This document shows, in pieces, positions 1 through 4,848 of a stretch of 6,468 nt of DNA. The DNA is from an uncultured bacterium (GTDB taxonomy: Bacteria > Planctomycetota > UBA1135 > UBA2386): positions 1-6,468 of the forward strand of contig CALKYL010000453.1 in NCBI GenBank assembly GCA_938003515.1, read 5' to 3'. The notes beneath the pieces were generated by a model that saw only the letters and a list, made by a program, of their open reading frames with translations, ran no database searches and was not told where the DNA came from. Position 1 is the first letter of the stretch. Every line of letters starts with the position of its first letter. A program made the translations under genes and the position numbers.

Positions 1-122
1 AGCCGGAGCGCGCGCAGCTCGCCGGCGATCTCGAGCTCCGCGTCGGTCGGGCGCGGCTGGCAGCCGGCGAGCGCGACCGTCGCGCAGAACAGCCAGGTGC
101 GCCCGCGGCGGCGCGCGTTCAC
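1..122 (-). CDS. Predicted lipoprotein, N-terminal part only (runs off the left edge)
   Basis: Only the first 40 codons are in the window. From a GTG at 122-120 the peptide begins MNARRRGRTWLFCATVALAGC and continues about 20 residues into a polar region. This is a clear lipoprotein signal: basic N-terminus (R4-R6, R8), a hydrophobic stretch, and a lipobox LAGC with the lipidated cysteine at about residue 21. The mature protein would be exported and anchored in a membrane. The GTG overlaps the TGA of the upstream 221-residue gene in a GTGA, and a purine-rich GGGGGAA lies just before it, which supports this start and coupled translation. With no downstream sequence, the function of the mature domain cannot be named. 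Signal, overlap and ribosome site are seen; lipidation and coupling are inferred. Confidence 0.75.
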   Translation of the reverse strand, partial: MNARRRGRTWLFCATVALAGCQPRPTDAELEIAGELRALR

Positions 123-784
123 GCTTCCCCCATCGCCAGCGGATCGGGCGCGGTGGGCGCGTTCGCGGCGTCGTCGGCCAGCGCGATGCGCTGCGGGCGC
201 ACGACGATCGCGCCGCGCAGCGGCACGAGGTGCGCGTCGTCGAGTTCGATCGCGAGCTCCCCCGGACAGATCGGTGCCCGCGTGCGGTTGTAGAGGCGCA
301 GCGGCACGACCACCTGCGGCTCGCCGGTGCGTACCGGGAACCGCGACAGCCACGTCACCGCGCAGCGGAACGCATGGCCGTCCCGTTCGTGAAAGGCGCC
401 CGCGAGTCCGCGCGGATGCAGCTCGACGAGCGTCTTCGGGGTGCCGCCGCCGGCCCGCCAGACGATCGGCGGCACCAAGGGCGCCGTCAGGTATCCGCGC
501 AGCCGCGCCGCCGGCACGATCTCCCACGCCTCGCGCGGCACGACGCGCAGCGGCAGCCGCGGCGCGCGCAGTTCGAGCGTGAGACGGCCGCGCGCGTCGA
601 GGCCGAGCACGTAGCGGCGCGCTTCGCGCCCGTCGGACCAGAGCAGCGAGTGGCAGCCGCGCGCGTGCTCGAGCACCAGTTCGCTGCCGCCGACCCGCAC
701 CCGGGCGGCGCCGCCGCGCACCGGACGGGGCAGCGGCACGATCAGCGACAGCGCGGCAGGAGAGTCCATCGACGGGGCGAGCAT
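119..784 (-). CDS. Protein of unknown function, 221 residues (possible remote DUF432 similarity)
   Basis: I do not recognise this protein with confidence. It has no signal peptide and no membrane segment, so it is probably cytoplasmic. The central part (about residues 65-200) alternates short beta-like hydrophobic runs with turns: PREAWEIVPAARLRGYL near 83-99, ELHPRGLAGAFHERDG near 121-136, and a conserved-looking VVVPLRLYNRTRAP near 158-171. The order of 'ligand-like strand, HPRGLAG turn, CAVT strand, PLRLYNRT strand' loosely recalls DUF432 proteins, but that is memory-based and weak. Two in-frame ATG codons (784 and 769) could start it; neither has a convincing Shine-Dalgarno. Its TGA overlaps the start of a lipoprotein gene, so the two are likely one transcript. 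Codon use (G/C in third positions) agrees with a real gene and disagrees with the overlapping frames. Confidence 0.83.
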   Translation of the reverse strand: MLAPSMDSPAALSLIVPLPRPVRGGAARVRVGGSELVLEHARGCHSLLWSDGREARRYVLGLDARGRLTLELRAPRLPLRVVPREAWEIVPAARLRGYLTAPLVPPIVWRAGGGTPKTLVELHPRGLAGAFHERDGHAFRCAVTWLSRFPVRTGEPQVVVPLRLYNRTRAPICPGELAIELDDAHLVPLRGAIVVRPQRIALADDAANAPTAPDPLAMGEA

Positions 785-902
785 CCGGGCGCACCGGAGC
801 AGGTCCGGCGGTGGCGAGCCAACGCGAGAGCCTACCGCAGCCCGTGGGCCGCCGCGCCATCGAGCCGCGGCGTTCGCGCGGCCGGCCGGGCCGAGAAAGG
901 CC

Positions 903-930
903 TTGCTTCCCCGGCGGCCTCGGGCATGAT
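903..930 (+). promoter_or_regulatory. Candidate sigma70-type promoter of the tRNA gene
   Basis: A -35-like TTGCTT (903-908) and a -10-like CATGAT (925-930) are separated by 16 bases. The -10 box ends 15 bases before the mature tRNA 5' end, giving a leader of about 9 bases. The discriminator after the -10 is C/G-rich, as is usual for stable RNA promoters. Matches to consensus are 3/6 and 4/6, so this is only a candidate. Confidence 0.4.
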
Positions 931-945
931 CCTCGCCTCCCGAAC

Positions 946-1022
946 GGGCGTTTAGCTCAGTTGGCTAGAGCATCAGCTCGACAAGCTGAGGGTCACAGGT
1001 TCGAATCCTGTAACGCCCACCA
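946..1022 (+). tRNA. tRNA-Val (anticodon GAC), CCA encoded
   Basis: The full cloverleaf can be drawn. The acceptor stem GGGCGTT (946-952) pairs with AACGCCC (1012-1018). The D stem GCTC (955-958) pairs with GAGC (968-971) around a loop with GG at the 18/19 positions. The anticodon stem TCAGC (973-977) pairs with GCTGA (985-989). A 5-base variable loop (990-994) follows, then the T stem ACAGG/CCTGT with loop TTCGAAT (1000-1006), discriminator A1019 and encoded CCA (1020-1022). The anticodon is GAC (980-982), decoding valine GUC and GUU; A35 and A73 fit valine identity. The base before the anticodon (position 33, base 979) is C instead of the near-universal T. All stems are perfect Watson-Crick pairs, so the gene looks functional. 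Confidence 0.96.
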
Positions 1023-1026
1023 CTCT

Positions 1027-1080
1027 CCCGCTTTGGGACGAAGGCCCGCTTTGGGACGAAGGCCCGCCTCGGGGACGGGG
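1027..1080. repeat. 18-bp tandem repeat, two exact copies plus one diverged copy
   Basis: The unit CCCGCTTTGGGACGAAGG occurs exactly at 1027-1044 and 1045-1062. A third segment of similar composition (CCCGCC...GGGGACGGGG, 1063-1080) follows but has several differences and aligns best with an indel. The array begins 4 bases after the tRNA CCA. It lies between the converging tRNA and small membrane protein genes, where it may form part of a termination region or be a neutral slippage product. Confidence 0.85.
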
Positions 1081-1103
1081 TCGGCGGCGCGGCGCGCATC
1101 GAT

Positions 1104-1137
1104 GCCGCTTCCCGTGAGCCGCCGCTTCCCGTGAGCC
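1104..1137. repeat. 17-bp tandem repeat, two exact copies
   Basis: GCCGCTTCCCGTGAGCC is repeated head to tail at 1104-1120 and 1121-1137. It differs in sequence from the 18-bp array just upstream, so the 166-base convergent gap contains two independent short duplications. The second copy and its junction supply the left arm and loop of the hairpin at 1116-1145. Confidence 0.85.
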
Positions 1138-1145
1138 GGCGGCTC
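1116..1145. terminator. GC-rich hairpin, candidate bidirectional terminator
   Basis: GAGCCGCCG (1116-1124) and its exact reverse complement CGGCGGCTC (1137-1145) form a 9-bp stem with a 12-base loop. It sits between the 3' ends of the tRNA (plus) and the small membrane gene (minus), where terminators for both are expected. Neither side has a T-run, so intrinsic termination of the classical kind is not shown; the structure could instead stop transcription weakly or protect RNA ends. Confidence 0.4.
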
Positions 1146-1188
1146 GGCTTGCGGCACGCGTCGACGCTGGCTCGCGCGTTCGCTCGGC

Positions 1189-1314
1189 TCAGGCGGCGAC
1201 CCGCCGGCCGGCGTGCCGCTCGGGACGCGGTTCCGGACGGCCGCGCAGCGCGCGGCCGACGATCGGCGCCAGGAGGAAGGAGCCGACGATCCAACAAACG
1301 AGCACGGTGGCCAT
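1189..1314 (-). CDS. Small single-span membrane protein, 41 residues
   Basis: From ATG 1314 the peptide is MATVLVCWIVGSFLLAPIVG followed by a basic, proline- and arginine-rich tail (RALRGRPEPRPERHAGRRVAA). Residues 2-20 make one transmembrane helix; the eight arginines after it predict a cytoplasmic C-terminus by the positive-inside rule. On the coding strand GAGG lies 8 bases before this ATG, which favours it over an upstream in-frame ATG at 1407 whose extra 31 residues are low-complexity and would run through the palindrome at 1369-1405. The helix, with internal GS and P and ending in GR, resembles short hypothetical inner-membrane proteins from many bacteria, but I cannot assign a function. 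It lies 127 bases behind the dehydrogenase gene on the same strand and converges with the tRNA. A role as a small membrane-protein partner is possible but not shown. Confidence 0.68.
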   Translation of the reverse strand: MATVLVCWIVGSFLLAPIVGRALRGRPEPRPERHAGRRVAA

Positions 1315-1368
1315 GGGGCGAGCCTCGAGCTTCGGGTACCCGCCCCTACGCCACGTGCCGGCGCGCTG

Positions 1369-1405
1369 GCCACGGTTCTCTCCGGAATTCGGAGGCAACC
1401 GTGGC
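1369..1405. terminator. Long imperfect palindrome after the dehydrogenase gene
   Basis: GCCACGGTT (1369-1377) pairs exactly with AACCGTGGC (1397-1405). Inside, after a two-by-two mismatch, CTCCG (1380-1384) pairs with CGGAG (1390-1394) around a GAATT loop. This gives 14 paired bases in a 37-base symmetrical element. It starts 37 bases after the dehydrogenase stop codon, with a smaller GGCC-GTTC-GGCC hairpin (1426-1437) in between. There is no T-run on either strand, so it could be a non-classical terminator, an RNA-processing stem, or a protein-binding palindrome upstream of the small membrane gene. Confidence 0.5.
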
Positions 1406-1441
1406 ACGATTACCCGGGCGATACGGGCCGTTCGGCCTCTG

Positions 1442-2983
1442 TCAGGCTTCGCCGCCGAAGGTCCGACCCACCACCGCTCGGTCTCCCTGGAGCGCCGTAC
1501 GCTGCATGTAGGGCATCAGCCCGCGCAGCCCGCCGAGCTCTTCGCCGCCGCCGGCGCGGCCCGGTCCCCCGTGGATCGACCCCGGCAGCACCGCCCCCGG
1601 GCCCAGCGCCTGGCCCATCGTCTTCTCGCTGCCGAGCCAGATGCGGCCGTGCCACGGCGCGAGCCCCTGGACGAGGCTCTGCACCCACTCCTTGTCGTCG
1701 CTGTAGGCGCTGGCGACGAGGCAGCCGCCGCCCTGGTTGCACAGCCGGATCGCGGTCTCGACCGTGCCGTCGTACGGCAGCACCGTCGCGCACGGGCCGA
1801 ACACCTCGAGCTCGTGCAGCACCGGGCGCTCGACGTCGCGCGCGCGCAGCAGCGTCGGCCGCACGAAGTAGCCCTTGCCGTCCATCGGCTCCGGCCCGCC
1901 GAGCAGCGTGTCGCAGTGCTCCTGCAGCTTCTTGATGCCGCCGCGCACGTCGTCGAGCTGCGCCTTGCTGGCGACCGGCCCCATGCGCACGCCGTCGTCG
2001 AACGGGTTGCCGACCTTGGTCGCCGACAGCCGCTCGACCAACGCCTCGACGACGGCGTCGACCTTGTCGGCCGGCACGAGGATGCGGCGCACGGCGGTGC
2101 ACTTCTGGCCCGCCTTCTGCGTCATGTCGACGTGCAGGTTGGCGACGAACTGCGCCCACGTGTCGCCGTCGATCTCGACGTCCGGGCCGAGCACGGCCGG
2201 GTTGATCGAGTCGGCCTCGATGTTGACGCGCACGCTGTTGTGGATCAGGTTCGTGTTGCCGCGGATGCGCGCGCCGGTGCGCGCGCTGCCGGTGAAGGCG
2301 ACGGTGTCCATCGGCCCCATCGCGTCCAGCAGTCCGGAGGCCGAGCCCGCGACGAACTGGAACGCGCCGTCGGGCAGCACGCCGCTGTCGACGACGAGCT
2401 GCGCGATCCGGAACGCCAGCATCGCGCTGGCGGTGCCGGCCTTGGTGACGACCGGCGTGCCGGCGAGCAGCGCGCACGCGAGCTTCTCCCCCATGCCCCA
2501 CGCCGGGAAGTTGAACGCGTTGATGTGCACCGCCACGCCCGGCCGGGTCGTCAGCACGTGCTGCGACCAGAAGCGGGCGGTGCGGCCGAGCTGCACCCCA
2601 TCGGCGTCGGGCAGCCAGGGCGTCGTCGGCAGCGACGCTCCGAGCTGCGCGTAGTACGCGAGCGTGCCCGATGCGCCGTCGAGGTCGAACTTCGCGTCGC
2701 CGCGGGTGTTGCCGCCGTTGCGTCCGGCGATCTCGATCAGCTCGTCGCGGTGTTCGTGCAGCAGCGCCGACAGCGCCTTCAGGAGCTTCGCGCGCTCGGG
2801 GAACGTCATCTTGCGCAGGGCCGGCCCGCCGACGTCCCGGGCGTGCTGCAGCGTCGCCGCGTAGTCGACGCCGGACGGACGCACGTCGCCGAGCACCGCC
2901 TCGGTCGACGGGTCGTGAAGGGTCACCGGGTCGCCGCTGCCGGCGATCCAGTCACCACGAACGTAGCTCTGCAGCGAGATCAT
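1442..2983 (-). CDS. PaaZ/BoxD-type aldehyde dehydrogenase, stand-alone (no MaoC domain)
   Basis: A 513-residue cytoplasmic aldehyde dehydrogenase. It most resembles the N-terminal dehydrogenase half of PaaZ (oxidises 3-oxo-5,6-dehydrosuberyl-CoA semialdehyde in phenylacetate breakdown) and BoxD (3,4-dehydroadipyl-CoA semialdehyde dehydrogenase in aerobic benzoyl-CoA breakdown); both use NADP. Visible landmarks: N-terminal SYVRGDWIAGSG, HINAFNFPAWGMGEKLA (153-169; N158 the likely oxyanion Asn), K181, FTGSARTG (230-237), EADSIN with general base E256, AGQKCTAVRR with nucleophile C295, EVFGP (393-397), and the family signature HGGPGRAGGGEELGGLRG (471-488) followed by YMQRTALQG. E256 and C295 carry the same numbers I recall for E. 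coli PaaZ. The protein ends where PaaZ's MaoC-like hydratase domain would begin, so length matches BoxD, while details such as VAVHINAFNFP and YMQRTA look PaaZ-like. Substrate is therefore unresolved. No strong Shine-Dalgarno precedes ATG 2983. Confidence 0.96.
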   Translation of the reverse strand: MISLQSYVRGDWIAGSGDPVTLHDPSTEAVLGDVRPSGVDYAATLQHARDVGGPALRKMTFPERAKLLKALSALLHEHRDELIEIAGRNGGNTRGDAKFDLDGASGTLAYYAQLGASLPTTPWLPDADGVQLGRTARFWSQHVLTTRPGVAVHINAFNFPAWGMGEKLACALLAGTPVVTKAGTASAMLAFRIAQLVVDSGVLPDGAFQFVAGSASGLLDAMGPMDTVAFTGSARTGARIRGNTNLIHNSVRVNIEADSINPAVLGPDVEIDGDTWAQFVANLHVDMTQKAGQKCTAVRRILVPADKVDAVVEALVERLSATKVGNPFDDGVRMGPVASKAQLDDVRGGIKKLQEHCDTLLGGPEPMDGKGYFVRPTLLRARDVERPVLHELEVFGPCATVLPYDGTVETAIRLCNQGGGCLVASAYSDDKEWVQSLVQGLAPWHGRIWLGSEKTMGQALGPGAVLPGSIHGGPGRAGGGEELGGLRGLMPYMQRTALQGDRAVVGRTFGGEA

Positions 2984-3050
2984 CGCCGCGCGACGATATC
3001 GCTGGGCGCCGGCCGATGCACGGGCGTGCCCGCGCGCCGCCGGCGCGGTG

Positions 3051-4727
3051 TCACTGCAGCAGCAGCGGCTTGCTGTCGCCGACGCAGCGCGGGTTGCCCT
3101 GCGCGTCCTGCGCGATCACGCTCCAGTGCAGCGTGAAGCCGGCGAGGAACGACAGGATCTGCGGCGGCCAGTTGAGGGTCGCGGTCGCGCGACCCTGGGC
3201 GTTGAAGGTGCCGAAGCCGTTGACGAACAGCGGCCCGTTCGGCTGCCCCGCGAGCACCGCGGTGACGGCGTCGATGTTGAGCGGCACCGGGAAGCCCGGC
3301 GCCCACAGGAACCCCGGCGACGTGCCGGACAGGCCGGCGATCGCGAGGTAGGTGTCGCCCGCGCCGGCGGGCCCCACGTCGAGGAACACCTGGATCGCGC
3401 CGCCCCAGGTCGTGTTGAGCATCAGCGTGAACAGCTTGATCGGGGAGCCCGCCGAGTAGCGCCGGCGCGCCGTTGACGCGTGGCACTGGGCGTCCCGCGC
3501 CTGCATCGTCGTCGTCCACGCGGACGGGTACCGCGTCAGGTTGACGACGGTGGCGTTCGGCTGCCACGGCGTGTCGAACGCGCCGTCGCCGTCGTAGTCG
3601 AAGCGCAGTTCGAGCGAGCCTGCCGGCTGGTCGAGGTCGCTGGTGCCGGCCGGGTCGTAGGTGGTCGTCAGGCGCGGCGAACTGGCGGTGAACAAGGGGC
3701 GCGGCCAGTTGCAGCCGGGCACGGCGTAGGCCTGGAGCGGGGTCCACCAGGATGGGTTGTCGACGACCTGCTGGTAGCGGAACGACTGGTAGCCGTCGCC
3801 GCCGCCGAGCAGGGCGCCGGTCACCGACGCCTGGATCGTCGAGGTCGTGGTCGTCTCGCCGCTCGACACGTAGGTCTTCACCACCGGGCAGACCCGCCGG
3901 CCGGGCACGCCGGCCAGCGCGCACGCCTGCCGCGCGTACTCGGCGGTCTTCTGGACGTAGGCCTGGTGCAGCGCGTAGGTCGAGTAGATCGAACCGTCGG
4001 CGGTGTAGGCCATCGGCATCAGCACGTCGAGCAGCGGCGCGAGCTGCTCCCAGTCCTGACCGTACTGCTGCGACAGCTGGCTCTTGACCGACGCGTACGA
4101 GTTGAAGTTGCCGTTGTAGACCGGTCCGTCGAACGTGAAGCGGTTGGCGATCAGGTACGCGTGCAGCGACATGCCGCCGATGCGCTGGCGCACGTCGGCG
4201 ACGAAGTTGGTGACGTTCGCCGGCACCGCGCTCGAGCTGCCGACGTAGCGCACGTAGTCGAGCGCGAACCCGTCGAGGTCGTAGACCGGCTGGCCGTTCG
4301 GCTGCCAGGCGTCGACGAAGTAGTCGATCACGTTCAGGAGGTACTGGCGGTGCGCGAGGTTGTCGGGCTGCACGGTGTCGTCGAAGCACTTGAGCACGCC
4401 GACGACGCGCACGTTCACCGCGTGGCACGCGGCGATCAGGTTGACGAGGTGGATGCCGGCGCCGCCGCTGCGCACCGGGCCCCACTGCGGGTTCCAGTCG
4501 CCGGCGCTGTCGGTGACCCAGAGGTCGCCCGTCTGCGGCCCCGTCGCCCGGAACACGCTGACGTAGAGCGTGTCGATGCCGCGCGTCTGGCAGTTGGTCG
4601 CGATCTCGTTGACACGGGCGTCCATGTTGCCGACGAGGAACGGGAACACGCCGATGGCGACGTCGGACGACGGCGCCTGGGCACCGAGCACGGCGGACAG
4701 GAAGAGCGCGGGGAAGGAGCGGGACAT
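3051..4727 (-). CDS. Secreted glycoside-hydrolase-like TIM-barrel protein (GHL10/YngK-like) with PKD-like and planctomycete C-terminal domains
   Basis: 558 residues with a short Sec signal peptide (cleavage likely after AQA, residue 18). Residues about 22-345 look like a TIM barrel of the glycosyl-hydrolase-like GHL10/YngK group: strand IDTLYVSVFR (51-60), VRVVGVLKCFDD (106-117), DGFALDYVRY (152-161), LDVLMPMAYT (233-242) and GDGYQSFRYQQV (310-321). D152 and D157 are the best candidate active-site acids. Residues about 345-425 contain RFDYDGDGAFDTPW (375-388), the typical core of a PKD-like beta-sandwich. Residues about 428-558 are the C-terminal domain found on many exported planctomycete proteins, with LSGTSPGF (466-473), PLNIDA (482-487) and GTFNAQGRATA (506-516). 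It probably acts on a polysaccharide outside the cytoplasm; the substrate is unknown. No Shine-Dalgarno is seen before ATG 4727, and a short leader is predicted from the candidate promoter. Confidence 0.94.
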   Translation of the reverse strand: MSRSFPALFLSAVLGAQAPSSDVAIGVFPFLVGNMDARVNEIATNCQTRGIDTLYVSVFRATGPQTGDLWVTDSAGDWNPQWGPVRSGGAGIHLVNLIAACHAVNVRVVGVLKCFDDTVQPDNLAHRQYLLNVIDYFVDAWQPNGQPVYDLDGFALDYVRYVGSSSAVPANVTNFVADVRQRIGGMSLHAYLIANRFTFDGPVYNGNFNSYASVKSQLSQQYGQDWEQLAPLLDVLMPMAYTADGSIYSTYALHQAYVQKTAEYARQACALAGVPGRRVCPVVKTYVSSGETTTTSTIQASVTGALLGGGDGYQSFRYQQVVDNPSWWTPLQAYAVPGCNWPRPLFTASSPRLTTTYDPAGTSDLDQPAGSLELRFDYDGDGAFDTPWQPNATVVNLTRYPSAWTTTMQARDAQCHASTARRRYSAGSPIKLFTLMLNTTWGGAIQVFLDVGPAGAGDTYLAIAGLSGTSPGFLWAPGFPVPLNIDAVTAVLAGQPNGPLFVNGFGTFNAQGRATATLNWPPQILSFLAGFTLHWSVIAQDAQGNPRCVGDSKPLLLQ

Positions 4728-4750
4728 GATGGTGCGGGGCAGAGGCGGAG

Positions 4751-4779
4751 AGCATGCCCGACCGGGGCGATCCTGTCAC
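4751..4779 (-). promoter_or_regulatory. Candidate promoter for the hydrolase-like gene
   Basis: Read on the minus strand, GTGACA (4779-4774, 5/6 match to TTGACA) is followed after 17 bases by CATGCT (4756-4751, 3/6 match to TATAAT). The spacing is ideal, and the box GGGCATGCT resembles the GGGCATGAT in front of the tRNA. The predicted transcript start near 4744 gives a leader of about 17 bases lacking a Shine-Dalgarno. Confidence 0.42.
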
Positions 4780-4812
4780 GCCGCCGCGGCTGGCGCGATC
4801 CCGTGCGGCGGC
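4780..4812. repeat. 8-bp inverted repeat in the divergent promoter gap
   Basis: GCCGCCGC (4780-4787) and its exact reverse complement GCGGCGGC (4805-4812) flank a 17-base spacer between the candidate promoters of the two divergent secreted-protein genes. It could be an operator serving both, but GC-rich repeats of this length also arise by chance in such DNA. Confidence 0.35.
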
Positions 4813-4818
4813 TACGCT
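4791..4818 (+). promoter_or_regulatory. Weak candidate promoter for the plus-strand secreted protein
   Basis: A -10-like TACGCT (4813-4818) lies 16 bases after a poor -35-like TGGCGC (4791-4796). It overlaps the right arm of the inverted repeat at 4780-4812. Position relative to the ATG at 4849 is suitable, but the consensus match is weak, so this is tentative. Confidence 0.22.
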
Positions 4819-4835
4819 CCACGGCTCACCCCTGG

Positions 4836-4840
4836 AAGGA
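4836..4840 (+). promoter_or_regulatory. Shine-Dalgarno that fixes the start at 4849
   Basis: AAGGA (within GGAAGGA) lies 8 bases before ATG 4849. The open frame extends further upstream, but only this ATG has a ribosome site and is followed at once by a signal peptide; the upstream part is antisense to the divergent gene. Confidence 0.8.
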
Positions 4841-4848
4841 CCACTGCC

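Noticed and set aside
230..955. 241-residue plus-strand frame opposite the 221-residue gene
   Set aside because: R/H/A-rich shadow without domain features; the minus-strand frame has natural composition and a coupled downstream start.
946..1022. tRNA as an integration site of a mobile element
   Set aside because: No second copy of the tRNA 3' end, no integrase and no phage or plasmid gene is visible in the window.
811..1134. 107-residue plus-strand frame including 'GRLAQLARASARQAEGHRFES'
   Set aside because: This phrase is the well-known false translation of a tRNA gene; the frame runs through the tRNA-Val.
1027..1137. CRISPR array
   Set aside because: The repeats are 17-18 bp and directly abutting with no spacers, and no cas gene is present.
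965..1297. Minus-strand frame ending in 'RYRIRTCDPQLVE'
   Set aside because: Another well-known artefact: the translated antisense strand of a tRNA.
1315..1407. 31-residue N-terminal extension of the small membrane protein
   Set aside because: Low-complexity residues encoded across the palindrome, no ribosome site at 1407; the start at 1314 has GAGG at proper distance and leads straight into the helix.
1307..3136. 609-residue open frame on the plus strand
   Set aside because: Antisense shadow of the dehydrogenase, which has unmistakable family motifs on the other strand.
4570..4848. 93-residue upstream extension of the plus-strand secreted protein
   Set aside because: It overlaps the divergent gene's start and would bury the signal peptide; the Shine-Dalgarno at 4836-4840 supports 4849.
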